From: Lacticaseibacillus camelliae DSM 22697 = JCM 13995
GTDB taxonomy: Bacteria > Bacillota > Bacilli > Lactobacillales > Lactobacillaceae
DNA: 64,000 nt
Assembly (NCBI RefSeq): GCF_001311195.1
Contig: NZ_BBAJ01000001.1
Coordinates: 1 to 64,000, forward strand
Direction: 5' to 3'
Below, piece by piece: positions 47,913 through 57,827 of the stretch. Below the pieces are notes generated by a model. The model ran no database searches. It saw nothing but the letters and a program-made list of their open reading frames with translations, and was not told the origin of the DNA. A program made the translations under genes and the position numbers. The first letter of the stretch is position 1; each line of letters starts with the position of its first letter.

Positions 47913-48323
47913 ATGCAACAACCAGTGAAGTCAATCAATACGAAAGTCGACTTGACCGTCGATGCCACGTCTTACATGGGCATCGCCGATTACGGGAAAA
48001 TGATGATCGGCGATCGCGGTCTCGAATGGTACGCCGACAAAAACGTCCAGAAGTACATCCAGATTCCTTGGGGTGAGGTGACGTTCGTTGAAGTCACGGT
48101 GATGTTTAAAGGCAAATACATTCCCCGCTTTACCGTTCACACCAAAACCAGCAGCAATTTTCCGTTTGCAACTCGGGATCCGAAACGCACACTGCGCGCG
48201 ATCCGGGTCTACGTTGACCCCAAGAATCTGGTCCAGTCACGCACTTTTCTCAAGATCCTGGGGGGCTACCTACGTAATATTAAGTCGCGGTACTTCACCA
48301 AGGATAAACAAGCTAAAGATTAG
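47913..48323 (+). CDS. manO: DUF956 family protein (ManO-like), mannose operon partner
   Basis: 136 residues, soluble. Begins MQQPVKSINTKVDLTVDATS and contains the conserved GDRGLEWYADKNVQKYIQIP. DUF956 proteins are found almost only next to mannose-class PTS operons in Lactobacillales and Listeria (ManO). Their biochemical role is not settled; a regulatory link to the PTS is assumed. A good terminator follows. Confidence 0.88.
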   Translation: MQQPVKSINTKVDLTVDATSYMGIADYGKMMIGDRGLEWYADKNVQKYIQIPWGEVTFVEVTVMFKGKYIPRFTVHTKTSSNFPFATRDPKRTLRAIRVYVDPKNLVQSRTFLKILGGYLRNIKSRYFTKDKQAKD

Positions 48324-48343
48324 ATCTGAGGCCGATGACCGTT

Positions 48344-48371
48344 GCCTCTGCCAGTGCGGCAGGGGCTTTTT
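48344..48371 (+). terminator. Terminator of the DUF956 gene
   Basis: GCCTCTGCC / GGCAGGGGC, 5-nt loop, TTTTT. Confidence 0.88.
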
Positions 48372-48485
48372 GGCGTGCAGCCGAGGGCGTTAATTGCCCG
48401 GGAAATGTTAAGATAACAGAACTGAAAGACGGTTGGGGCGGCCTGGGTGCTAGACTGGATAAAGACTGTAGTGGAAGGGGTGGCC

Positions 48486-49184
48486 ATGGTGGCAGCAACG
48501 ATCCTATTGGTAGAAGACGAGGCGGGGTTGATTTCATACCTGGATTCCGAATTACATTTTGAGGGGTACACGGTGTTGACTGCCCAGGATGGCCAGGCGG
48601 CATGGGATACGTGGCAGGCCAAGCAGGCGGAGATCAATCTGATCCTGCTGGACTGGATGATTCCCAAGCTCGACGGACTGGAAGTGATGCGCCGCGTGCG
48701 CAAGACGTCTGATGTGCCCATCATGATGATGACGGCGCGCGATTACGTGGGTGACAAGGTGGCTGGTCTTGATAACGGGGCCGATGATTACATTACCAAG
48801 CCGTTTGAGATCGAGGAGCTGTTGGCCCGCATTCGGGTGCTGATTCGCCGGGGGCAGCACCTGGTGCCCACGACCTATACCGTTGGGGACCTTACCCTGG
48901 ACACCAAGGCCCGGCAGGTGCGCCGCGGTGGTCAGCTGGCTCAGTTGACGCAACGTGAGTATGACCTGCTGCTGGTGCTGATGCAGCACCGCGGGGAAGT
49001 CTGCACCCGCGACCAGCTGCTGGATGCGGTGTGGGGCACGGAATTTGACGGTCAGGCCAACATTGTGGATGTTTACGTCCGGTACTTGCGGCAAAAACTT
49101 GAATGCCCGGATGAACCGGCGCTGATCCAAACGGTCCGCGGTGTGGGCTACATGCTGGAAGAGGCGGCCAGTCATGCGGGGTAA
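48486..49184 (+). CDS. OmpR-family response regulator
   Basis: 232 residues. Receiver domain (about 1-118) with acidic pocket ILLVEDEAG, phospho-acceptor Asp in LILLDWMIPKLDG, Thr in MMMTARD and Lys in ITKPFEI. Winged helix at about 135-228 (LTQREYDLLLVLMQHRGEV; NIVDVYVRYLRQKL). GGAAGGGGTGG precedes ATG 48486. It overlaps the histidine kinase gene by 11 bp. The pair sits just upstream of the dlt operon and could regulate wall charge, as several Gram-positive systems do; that is inference from position. LisR/ArlR-like. Confidence 0.93.
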   Translation: MVAATILLVEDEAGLISYLDSELHFEGYTVLTAQDGQAAWDTWQAKQAEINLILLDWMIPKLDGLEVMRRVRKTSDVPIMMMTARDYVGDKVAGLDNGADDYITKPFEIEELLARIRVLIRRGQHLVPTTYTVGDLTLDTKARQVRRGGQLAQLTQREYDLLLVLMQHRGEVCTRDQLLDAVWGTEFDGQANIVDVYVRYLRQKLECPDEPALIQTVRGVGYMLEEAASHAG

Positions 49185-50559
49185 AAGCAGCAGCGCGGCC
49201 CGGATGGCGCGTGCCTACAACGGCTTAATTGTTGCGCTGATGCTCCTGATTTTTGTGTCGGTGATCAGCGTGGTTGGCGGCCGTCTGATCAAGAACAAGC
49301 GCGACGATGCCGTTCAAGTGATGACGACGCTCCAGCACACCTTTGCGCAGCACGAGCCAGACTGGGATTACTGGCGTGACAATGCCCCACTAAACACGCG
49401 CCTGACCTTTGTTCGGGTGCGGGTCCGCCAGCCAGACGGCCGCGTCAGCGATTACTACACGCGGCACACGAAGGATTTTCTCGAGGATAATTTCAGCACC
49501 TGGCCGTTATCCTCTAATGTGCAGTACCAGCGCGGCCAAGGTGTGTATTATCACGTTGAAAAAGTCGTCAAGAAGGCGGGGTGGCGCACGACTTACTCAG
49601 TGTGGCTCAGTCTGAACAACATGATTGAGATCTTCAAACTGATTTCGCTGATGACCCTGTTGGTCACGGCGTTTGGTGTCATCATCGGGACACTGGGGAC
49701 CTCACTTTTGGCCAAGCGGCTGAACCGTCCGCTTGTGGCGCTGACTGAGGCGACGAAGCAGATCACTGACCAGCCCGATGCCAACTACCACGAGCGCTTG
49801 CCGGTGCCGGAAGCGCCACAAGAGGTCCGCGAGCTTTCGCAGGAGTTTAACCGCCTGCTGCACTCGCTGAACGAGCAGGTGATCCGGGATAATCAGTTTG
49901 TTTCCGATGCCTCGCATGAGCTGAGGACGCCGCTGACGGCGATCCGCGGCCATGTCGCACTGCTGCGGCGGCACGGCACTGAGCATCCGGAGCTGATTCC
50001 GGATTCGCTGGCGGTCATCGACGACGAATCGATGAAAATGCAAAAGCTGATCGAAAGCCTGCTGGCGTTGTCGCGCATGGACCACGCCGAGGTCCAGGTG
50101 GCAGCATTTGACGTCGCTGGGCTCGCCCGCCGGGTGGTCAGCCGCTTCCAGCCGCAAAGTAAACAAAATCTTAAAGTCGTGATGCCAAGACGGCTGATGG
50201 TCCTGGCAAATGCCGAAAGCGTCGAGCACGCGCTGTTATCTTTGCTGTCCAACGCGAATAAATACGTTCCAGCTAACACTATTGTCACCATCAGCGGCCA
50301 ACCGGTCGGGGATCACGTCGAGCTCAGTGTCGCGGACCTCGGTCCGGGCATTCCTGACAGCGAGAAAGCACGTGTGTTTGATCGCTTCTTTCGGCTCGAT
50401 GAATCCCGGTCCAAGGCCATTTCAGGCACTGGGCTGGGGCTGGCCATCACGCGCCGGCTCATCACGCTGAGCGGCGGGTCGATCCGCGTGGTGGATAATC
50501 AACCGCAGGGTAGCCGCTTCATGATTAACTTAAAAGCACCGGTTTCTGAAAGTCTTTAA
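49174..50559 (+). CDS. Sensor histidine kinase, partner of the upstream regulator
   Basis: 461 residues from ATG 49174 (MRGKSSSAARMARAYNGL). Two membrane helices (about 17-38 and 155-180) flank an extracellular sensor of about 110 residues. HAMP domain, then HisKA with FVSDASHELRTPLTAIRGH. HATPase_c follows, with N-box LLSNANKYVPA, G1 DLGPGIP, F-box RVFDRFFRLDESRSK and G2 GTGLGLAITRR. Complete, no indel. Signal unknown. Confidence 0.93.
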   Translation: MRGKSSSAARMARAYNGLIVALMLLIFVSVISVVGGRLIKNKRDDAVQVMTTLQHTFAQHEPDWDYWRDNAPLNTRLTFVRVRVRQPDGRVSDYYTRHTKDFLEDNFSTWPLSSNVQYQRGQGVYYHVEKVVKKAGWRTTYSVWLSLNNMIEIFKLISLMTLLVTAFGVIIGTLGTSLLAKRLNRPLVALTEATKQITDQPDANYHERLPVPEAPQEVRELSQEFNRLLHSLNEQVIRDNQFVSDASHELRTPLTAIRGHVALLRRHGTEHPELIPDSLAVIDDESMKMQKLIESLLALSRMDHAEVQVAAFDVAGLARRVVSRFQPQSKQNLKVVMPRRLMVLANAESVEHALLSLLSNANKYVPANTIVTISGQPVGDHVELSVADLGPGIPDSEKARVFDRFFRLDESRSKAISGTGLGLAITRRLITLSGGSIRVVDNQPQGSRFMINLKAPVSESL

Positions 50560-50593
50560 TGTGACCTTTAGAAACTGTTCCTGACCGAATAAG

Positions 50594-50630
50594 CAACGTC
50601 CACTACACTGTGGTCGTTGTTTATTTATTT
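50594..50630 (+). terminator. Terminator or attenuator between the kinase gene and dltX
   Basis: CAACGTCCAC (50594-50603) pairs with GTGGTCGTTG (50610-50619) with one mismatch, followed by TTTATTTATTTT. I see no obvious dlt promoter between it and dltX, so the dlt genes may depend partly on read-through. Confidence 0.65.
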
Positions 50631-50645
50631 TGCCAAGGAGTCTTC

Positions 50646-50786
50646 ATGATGAAAACATTCTTTGCGCGGCCCGGCGTCCGCTTCGTATTAAAAACGTTAT
50701 TTTACGCGGTGGTGCTGCTGACGTTGGTATACCTGTACAGCTACCGCGGCGTCGCCGGTGGTCACTTTATCTATAACGAGTTCTAG
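50646..50786 (+). CDS. dltX: DltX, small membrane protein of the teichoic acid D-alanylation operon
   Basis: 46 residues: MMKTFFARPGVRFVLKTLFY, one membrane helix, and the conserved C-terminal end HFIYNEF. DltX precedes dltA in most dlt operons. Its C-terminal motif is needed for D-alanylation, probably as the acyl carrier between DltC/DltB and the lipoteichoic acid. AAGGAG precedes tandem ATGs (50646, 50649). It ends 10 bp before dltA, with the dltA ribosome-binding site overlapping its stop (TAGGAGG). Too short for routine ORF calling. Confidence 0.93.
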   Translation: MMKTFFARPGVRFVLKTLFYAVVLLTLVYLYSYRGVAGGHFIYNEF

Positions 50787-50796
50787 GAGGCACAAG

Positions 50797-52298
50797 ATGA
50801 AATCTTTAATCGAAATTATCGACGAGATCGCCACTTCTCATCCCGACTGGCCCGCGGTCAACACGCTGGGCGAGCTGAAAACATACGGTGAGCTCAAGGC
50901 GGCCTCGGACGGGATTGCGGCGGCGCTGCAGGCCCGTCATTTGCCGGCCAAGGCGCCGCTCATGGTGTACTGCGACCAAAGCTTCGCGGCCATCGCCACG
51001 TTTCTGGGGTGCGTGAAGGCGGGCCATGCGTACATTCCGGTCGACAGTCACTCGCCCAACGATCGGCTGACCATGATTGAGGAAATCGCGCACCCGGCAC
51101 TGGTGCTGGCGACCATCCCGCTGCCGCTCAAGCTGAAAACCACGACCGTTGAGCCGGCGCAGGTGAAACAAATGATGGCGGTGGCGCCGACTGAGAACGT
51201 CGAACTTTCAGCGGATGATAATTTTTACATCATCTTCACCAGCGGCACGACCGGGCAGCCCAAGGGGGTGCAGATCTCGCACGCGAACCTGATCTCGTTC
51301 GTGTCCTGGATGGCGAGCTTCAACTTGCCGCGGCGGCCGCGGATGCTGGCGCAGGCCCCGTTTTCCTTCGACCTGTCGGTGATGTCCCTGTACCCGACGC
51401 TCACCGCCGGCGGCTGCCTGCAGATCCTGCCCAAGGAACAAACGGAGAACCTGAAGGCGCTGTTTGAAACGCTGCCGCATGTGCCGGTCGACGTGTGGGT
51501 CTCGACCCCCAGTTTCGTGGACATTTGCCTGTTGTCACCGCTGTTTGACGCGACGAACTACCCGGCGCTCAAGCAGTTTTACTTCTGTGGTGAGGAGCTG
51601 ACGCACGCGACGGCGGAAAAGTTGCGCCAGCGGTTCCCGCAAGCCAAGATCTACAACACATATGGCCCCACTGAGGCCACTGTCGCCGTGACGGCGGTCG
51701 AGATCACGGATTCGGTGCTGGCGGATTACCCGCGCCTGCCAATCGCTACGCCAAGCCCGACACCACGATGACGCTGGTGCCCGGCACCGTCCGGACTGAG
51801 GATGACCAGCAAGTCGGCGAACTCGAGATCATCGGCCTCAGCGTTTCCAAGGGTTACCTGAACCGGCCGGAGAAGACCGCGGCGGCCTTTACCGAAGAAC
51901 ACGGGATGCGTGGGTACCGAACCGGGGACCTTGGCATCATTGCCGAAGACGGCCTGATTTTCTACCGGGGTCGCACCGATTTTCAAATCAAGCTCAACGG
52001 TTATCGAATTGAGCTGGAGGAAGTCGACCATTATCTCAACCAGGCGCCGATGATCCATCAGGCGGTTGCTGTGCCGAAGTACAACGCCGAGCACAAGGTC
52101 CAGCAAATGCTGGCCTATGTCGTCCCTGAACAAGGGGAAGAAGGCGGACTGGCACTGACCAAGAAAATCCGGGCCCACCTGCAGCAGGTGATGATGCCTT
52201 ACATGATCCCGCAGCGCTTCATTTACAAGGCAGCGCTGCCGCTGACCCCAAACGGTAAGGTCGCGGTCAAGGCGCTGATCAGTGAGGTCAACGCCTAA
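50797..52298 (+). CDS. dltA: D-alanine--D-alanyl carrier protein ligase DltA (frameshifted)
   Basis: Activates D-alanine with ATP and loads it on DltC. About 500 residues. AMP-binding motif FTSGTTGQPKGVQISH, then NTYGPTEATVAV, YRTGDLG and the C-terminal catalytic lysine region PLTPNGKVAVKAL. One base is missing near 51743-51745, between YPRLPI and YAKPDTTMTLVPG. TAGGAGG lies 7-8 nt before ATG 50797. Overlaps dltB by TAATG. Confidence 0.95.
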
Positions 52299-53504
52299 TG
52301 CTGAATTTACAACCTTACGCGGATCCGCAGTACTTCCTGCTTCTGATGCTGGGCCTACTCCCGGTCATGATCGGGTTGTACCACGGCCACCGCTTCAAAA
52401 CGTACGAAACGCTGATTTCATTGCTGTTCATTATCCTGATGTTCACCGGCGCCAAGTGGCAGCAGGGTATTGCGCTGATCGGGTACATCCTCTGGCAGCT
52501 GGCCATTGTGTTTGGCTATCTGCATTACCGCAAGCACCACAATCAAACCAGCGTGTTTGTGATCACGGTCTTACTCAGCATCCTGCCGCTGGTCATCGTA
52601 AAGGTGACGCCGGCGGTGGTCTTGCATCCGTCGCTGCTGGGGTTTCTGGGGATCTCGTACCTGACTTTCAAGGCGGTGCAGGTGATCATGGAGCTGCGCG
52701 ACGGCACGATGAAGGCCGTTGCTGATGCCGTTTCTGCGGTTCATGCTGTTCATGCCCGCCCTTTCCAGCGGCCCGATTGATCGGTATCGCCGGTTTCAAA
52801 AGGATTACGACAATGTGCCCAAGCGTGAGCAGTACTTGAATATGCTGGCGCGGGCGGTGTGGTATCTGTTTCTGGGCTTCTTTTACAAATACATCCTGGG
52901 GTACGGGTTCGGCACGGTGCTGCTGCCGCGCATTGAGCGCTCGGCAATGGTTGTCCGGCACATGTACTGGCTGGGGCTGAGTCCGTCGCTGGTCGGCGTG
53001 GCGTTTGTCTACTCGATGTACCTGTTCTTCGATTTTGCCGGCTACTCGCTGTTCGCCGTGGCGACCAGCCTGGTGATGGGAATCGATACGCCGATGAACT
53101 TCAACCGGCCGTTTCAGGCGCACAACATCAAGGACTTTTGGAATCGCTGGCACATGACGCTGTCGTTTTGGTTCCGCGATTTCATCTTCATGCGCGTGAC
53201 CTTCTTCATTATGAAGCACAAGCTGATCAAAAATCCGATCCGGGTCTCCCAGGTCGCGTACCTGATCAACTTCCTGATCATGGGGTTCTGGCACGGGGTG
53301 ACTTGGTATTACATCACGTACGGCCTGTTCCACGCTTGCGCGATCATAATCAACGACATTTGGCTGCGCTTCAAGAAAAAGCACCGCAAGCAGCTGCCGC
53401 ACAACCGCTGGGCCGAGGCGCTGGCCATCGCCACCACGTTCTGCGTCGTGTGCTTCAGCTTCCTGATCTTTTCGGGGTTCTTGAACACGTTGTGGTTTAA
53501 GTAA
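52298..53504 (+). CDS. dltB: D-alanyl transfer protein DltB, MBOAT family (frameshifted)
   Basis: About 402-residue multi-span membrane O-acyltransferase that moves D-alanine from DltC across the membrane. Motifs include MPALSSGPIDRYRRFQKDY, SMYLFFDFAGYSLFAVA, FWNRWHMTLSFWFRDFIF and the catalytic His region LIMGFWHGVTWYYI. One base is missing near 52713, between DGTMKAV and LLMPFLRFMLF. The next gene, dltC, is 166 bp away because a palindromic element lies between them. Confidence 0.95.
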
Positions 53505-53509
53505 AGGCT

Positions 53510-53628
53510 GCGAGGCGGGGCGATTTTAGCCCGACGGCTAGCCTAGCTCAAGACATTACCGGCGTTTTTTTTGCCGGTGAGGGCTTGAGCGTAGCTAGAC
53601 GCTCGGGCGTTGCCTCGCCGAGCGCGAC
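53510..53628. repeat. Intra-operon palindromic element, copy A (between dltB and dltC)
   Basis: A single long imperfect hairpin. GCGAGGC (53510-53516) pairs with GCCTCGC (53612-53618). AGCCCGACGGCTAGCCTAGC pairs with its near-complement at about 53589-53608, with TCAAG/CTTGA above it. The tip is ACCGGC / GCCGGT around a T8 loop. In reverse complement it closely matches copy B at 61511-61626. Confidence 0.75.
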
Positions 53629-53670
53629 TAGGTCCTGCCACTATCTTTCAAACAAAAGGAGAAATTAATC

Positions 53671-53905
53671 ATGGATAAAAAAAGCCACTGTACTATCAAT
53701 ATTGAACGACCTCACCGGTGAAGATTTCAGCAATAACCTGGATGAGGATTTATTTGCCTCAGGTTTGATCGATTCTATAGACACGGTCCAACTGCTGCTA
53801 CAACTGCAATCCCAACTGGGGATGGACGTACCAGTGTCCGAGTTCGACCGCAACCAGTGGAATACGCCTGCTAAGATCATTAAGAAAGCTGAGGATGCGG
53901 AATAA
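53671..53905 (+). CDS. dltC: D-alanyl carrier protein DltC (frameshift in A7)
   Basis: About 77-residue acyl-carrier protein. ATG 53671 has AAAGGAG 10 nt upstream. The A-run at 53677-53683 has seven As; with six, the protein reads [20 protein letters not shown] and joins the downstream frame. The phosphopantetheine-attachment serine is in [16 protein letters not shown]. Carries D-alanine from DltA to DltB. Its stop overlaps the dltD start (TAATGA). Confidence 0.93.
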
Positions 53906-55155
53906 TGAAACGGCGCCTCTGGCAGATCTTTGGGCCGGTCGTTTTGGCGGCGGTGTTGGTGGTCGGCATCCTGCTCGCCCCACTGCCGAATGGCCGCATG
54001 AGCAAAGCCCGGCTTGAGTCGGATGCAGTGTCGCTTTCACCCAATGTGTTAGGCGGTGCTCGGGTCAAAGCGCAGGCGCTGAGCCAGCATTACGTGCCGT
54101 TTTTCGGTTCCTCTGAGCTGGCGCGCATGGATCCTTTCCACCCGTCAACGCTGGCCGCCAAGTATCATCGCTCATACCAGCCCTTGTTACTGGGCAATCC
54201 CGGGACGCAGTCGCTGACGCATTTTGTGGATGACCAGTCCGAACTGAACCAGCTCAAAGGGAAAAAGGCCGTCTTCATTGTCTCAATGCAGTGGTTCACT
54301 CGCCAGGGGCAGATTCCTGCGGCGTTTGACATGTATTACTCGCCGCTGCAACTTTCCACTTGGCTCCTGCGGGCGAAGGGGAACGCTGCCGACCGGTACG
54401 CGGCGCGCCGCCTGTTGAAGATGAACGCGCCGGAAAAAAGTACGCTGGACCGGCAGTCGCTGTACCAGATTGCCGCGGGCCGGCCAGTCAGCGGCTGGAC
54501 GCGGCTGGCACTTCAGACCCGTTTGCGGATGCTGAACAATGAGGATCAGCTTTTCTCTCGGTTCACCCATTCGACGAACTGGCGCCGGATCCAGGATGGG
54601 GAGAAACGGCTGCCGGCCAAGGACGACCCGCAACAGCTCGAAGCGCTTGCCGGCCAAATCGCCAAGGCGAGCACCAAACATAACCGCCTGGGCATTGATG
54701 ACACGTTCTATCGCCAGCGCCTCGGCCATGGCAAGCTGGCCGCGCTACGCGGCAGTCAGCGTCACTTTGAGTACCGGTACGGGCCGGAGTATGGGGACTT
54801 TGAACTGCTTTTGCAGCAGTTTGCCAAGAATCACACGACGGTGCAGTTCATCATTCCCCCCATCAATGCCAATTGGGCGGCTTACACCGGCCTGCCGATG
54901 GGGAACTATGAGCAGGCGGTTGCTAAACTCAAGTATCAGCTGGCCAGCCAGGGCTTCACGCATGTCGAGGACCTGAGCCGCGATGGCGGGAAGCCGTACT
55001 TTATGCAGGACACGATTCATTTGGGCTGGCGCGGCTGGCTGGCCGTTGACCAGGCGGTCAAGCCATTTCTGACCCAGCCGCAGCAGCCGGAACAGTACCG
55101 GCTGAACGATGCCTTTTTCGGGGAGACTTGGGCGAAAACGACTAATGTGAGGTAA
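53905..55155 (+). CDS. dltD: D-alanyl transfer protein DltD
   Basis: 416 residues, intact. One N-terminal membrane helix (about 8-27), then an SGNH-hydrolase-like extracellular domain with the nucleophile motif FFGSSELARMD and the partner region ending YFMQDTIHLGWRGW. It completes D-alanine transfer onto lipoteichoic acid outside the cell. Starts one base into the dltC stop; the following hydrolase begins 4 bp later. Confidence 0.95.
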   Translation: MKRRLWQIFGPVVLAAVLVVGILLAPLPNGRMSKARLESDAVSLSPNVLGGARVKAQALSQHYVPFFGSSELARMDPFHPSTLAAKYHRSYQPLLLGNPGTQSLTHFVDDQSELNQLKGKKAVFIVSMQWFTRQGQIPAAFDMYYSPLQLSTWLLRAKGNAADRYAARRLLKMNAPEKSTLDRQSLYQIAAGRPVSGWTRLALQTRLRMLNNEDQLFSRFTHSTNWRRIQDGEKRLPAKDDPQQLEALAGQIAKASTKHNRLGIDDTFYRQRLGHGKLAALRGSQRHFEYRYGPEYGDFELLLQQFAKNHTTVQFIIPPINANWAAYTGLPMGNYEQAVAKLKYQLASQGFTHVEDLSRDGGKPYFMQDTIHLGWRGWLAVDQAVKPFLTQPQQPEQYRLNDAFFGETWAKTTNVR

Positions 55156-55159
55156 TTTT

Positions 55160-56373
55160 ATGAGAAGAACGCAACATCACAACCGGCGCAAACAGGAGAT
55201 TCGGCTAAGACTGGTTGTGCTCGCGGTGGCGGCCGTTTGTCTGGTTGCCGGCGGATTTGTTTTGGGGCGGGTGACCGCGCCGAAGCCGCACCAGGCCGCC
55301 GTAGTTAAAAAGTCGGCTCAGATTCGTCGAAATAAGCCGTCACGTTCTCGGCAAACGACCGCCGCGGCGGCAGCCTCGCCGGTCGTGCCGCGCGCCATCG
55401 CTCAGCCCATTCAGCAGACGTTGACGGCGCGGCTGCAGGCGCAGCATTTTTCCGGAACCGCCATCGTGATTAAGAATGGCAAACTGGTCGCATCGACGAG
55501 CTTGGGTCAGGCCAGCGTGAAGCGCCACTTGGCAAACCGTGAGGACACGATGTTTGAGATCGATTCGCTGCAGAAAAGTCTGACAGCGGGCCTCGTGATA
55601 CAATTGCTCGATGCTGGGAAATTAAAGTTGACGACTCCCATCGGGGACTTTTATCCGCGGTTTAAAAACCAGCCGCGGATCACGGTCGGGACCTGCTGAA
55701 AATGCGGTCGGGGTTGAAAACGGTGGGCACGCTGGCACCCAAGTACCAGTCTGACAGGCAGTTGGTGGATTACGTCGCGGCGCATGTGACCGATGATCCC
55801 CACCAGTTCGGGATCTGGCAGTACACGGCGGTCAATTACGTCCTTCTTGTCGGCATCGTGGAAAAAGTGACCGGGCAGTCATACGAGGCCCTGTTCAAGC
55901 AGGCGTATATCGATCGGCTGCACCTGAAACAAACGGTGATGGCGTATCACCTTCGGCCGACCATGAACTACGCCTCAGGGTACAACGTTCAGGGCCAGAA
56001 CTCATACGCGAGTCAGCAGTTAACAAGCTTGGATCAGATGCACGCCGAACTAGGCACCGGGCAGGTGTACATGAGTGCCTTAGATTTTTACCGGGCCACG
56101 CGGTCTTTGATGACAGGTGATCTGCTCGGTGGCACGCGGGCACAGCTTTACCGGCCAGGTCAACCCAACCTGTTTTACGATGCCGGCTTCTATCAGAACG
56201 TGCCTGGGTTCCTGCGGGCAAACGGTTCCGGTTACGGGTACATGACCACGATGCAGCTGTCGCGAAACGGGCGCGATGCCGTGGTGATCCTGGGCAATGT
56301 GCAGGGCCGCAGTCGTGCCGGTATCATTGCGCTGGCCGGGCAGCTCCGGCAGCAGTTTCTGCAGGCAAAATAA
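55160..56373 (+). CDS. Serine hydrolase of the beta-lactamase/DltE type at the end of the dlt operon (frameshifted)
   Basis: About 404 residues with an N-terminal signal-anchor helix (about 18-40) and an extracellular class C beta-lactamase-like domain. The SxxK motif is DSLQKSLTAG, and the second motif is a Tyr/Asn pair in IWQYTAVNYVLL. One base is missing near 55684-55687, between ITV and RDLLKMRSGLK. In Lactiplantibacillus plantarum a related dlt-operon hydrolase (formerly PbpX2, now DltE) is a D-alanine esterase acting on lipoteichoic acid (known). The position, 4 bp after dltD, makes a similar editing role plausible here. A D,D-carboxypeptidase is the alternative. Confidence 0.82.
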
Positions 56374-56416
56374 AGCACCGGGCCGCAGTTTTGCGACTCA
56401 GTGCTTCAAGTCAAGG

Positions 56417-56441
56417 GGTGACCAGAGATGGTCGCCTTTTT
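56417..56441 (+). terminator. Terminator of the dlt operon
   Basis: GGTGACC / GGTCGCC stem with a 6-nt loop and TTTTT, between the convergent dlt and argGH units. Confidence 0.85.
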
Positions 56442-56443
56442 GA

Positions 56444-57827
56444 TTACTGATGGGTCTTGATGATGGCTTTGGCGCGGGCCACTTCCTTGTTGACGTTGGT
56501 CACAGCGGTGCCGCCCAGGCTGGTGCGGCGCTCGACCGCGGCCTCAGACGTCAGCTCCTGGTAAACGTCTTCCTGAATCTGCGGGGCGGCCTCCTGAAGC
56601 TCGCTTAGCGGCATATCCTGCAGGCTCTGGTGCGTCTTGATCCCGTGCAGGACCAGCTTGCCAACGATGCCGTGGGCCGTGCGGAACGGCACGCCCTTGG
56701 TCGCCAGGTAGTCGGCCAGCTCGGTGGCGTTACTGAAGTCGTTGATGGTCGCATCGTGCATTTTTTCCTTGTGGACCTTCACGGATTCCAGCATGCCGGC
56801 GAAGATGTGCAGGGAGCCGAGAATAGTGTTGTAGGTGTCAAACACCGGCTCTTTATCCTCTTGCATGTCCTTGTTGTAGGCCAGCGGCAGGCTCTTCATC
56901 GTCGTAAGCAAGCCCATCAAGCGCCGTACACCCGACCGGTCTTGCCGCGGACCAGCTCGGCAAAGTCGGCGTTCTTCTTCTGCGGCATGATCGAGCTGCC
57001 GGTGGCGAACCTGTCATCCATTTCAATGTAGTTGAAGTCGTACGTGCACCACAAAATCAGCTCTTCGGCCAGCCGGCTCAGGTGCTCCATGAGAAGCGCG
57101 GCATTGCTAAGAAATTCCAAGGCAAAATCGCGGTCGGACACGGCGTCGAGGCTGTTGTGGTAAACCTCGTCAAAACCGAGCTCATCAGCCACGTACTCGC
57201 GGTCGATGGGGAAGGTGGTGCCGGCCAGCGCGGCGGCGCCCAGCGGCAGCATGTCCGTGTGCTTCTGGTTGAATTCAAAACGCTCGTAGTCGCGCTGCAG
57301 CATCTCAAAGTACGCCAGTAGATAGTGGCCGTAAGTGATCGGCTGGGCGTGCTGCATGTGGGTGTAGCCCGGCATGATGGTCCCGGCGTTTTCCTCGGCT
57401 TTTTCCACCAGTACCGTTTGCAGGTTGGTGATGGCTTCCTTGATTTCCGGCAGGCGGTTTTTCAGCCATAGGTGAAAATCGGTGGCCACCTGATCGTTGC
57501 GGGAGCGCGCAGTGTGCAGCTTGCCGGCGACCGGACCAATCAGGTCGGTCAGAAGGCTTTCCATGTTCAGGTGGATGTCCTCGTTCTCGACGGTGAAGTG
57601 CAACTCTCCGGCCTCGAGGCGCTGCATCAGGACGTTCAGGCCGTCTTCGATGGTCTTGGCGTCCTTTGCCGGAATGATGTTTTGCTTGCCGAGCATCTTG
57701 ACATGGGCGATGGAGGCGGTGAGGTCCTCTTTGGCCATTTGCTGATCAAAGGAGATCGACGCGCCAAACTTATCGACCACTCGGCCGCCTTGGCGGTAAA
57801 CCGGCCGCCCCAGAGCTTATCGGTCAT
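56444..57827 (-). CDS. argH: Argininosuccinate lyase (two frameshifts)
   Basis: Splits argininosuccinate into arginine and fumarate. About 461 residues: N-terminal [16 protein letters not shown], the substrate-binding regions [15 protein letters not shown] and [17 protein letters not shown], and the fumarase-superfamily signature [12 protein letters not shown]. Indels lie near 57778-57780 and 56919-56922; the second restores [20 protein letters not shown]. The ATG at 57827 overlaps the argG stop (TAATG), indicating coupled translation. Confidence 0.95.
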
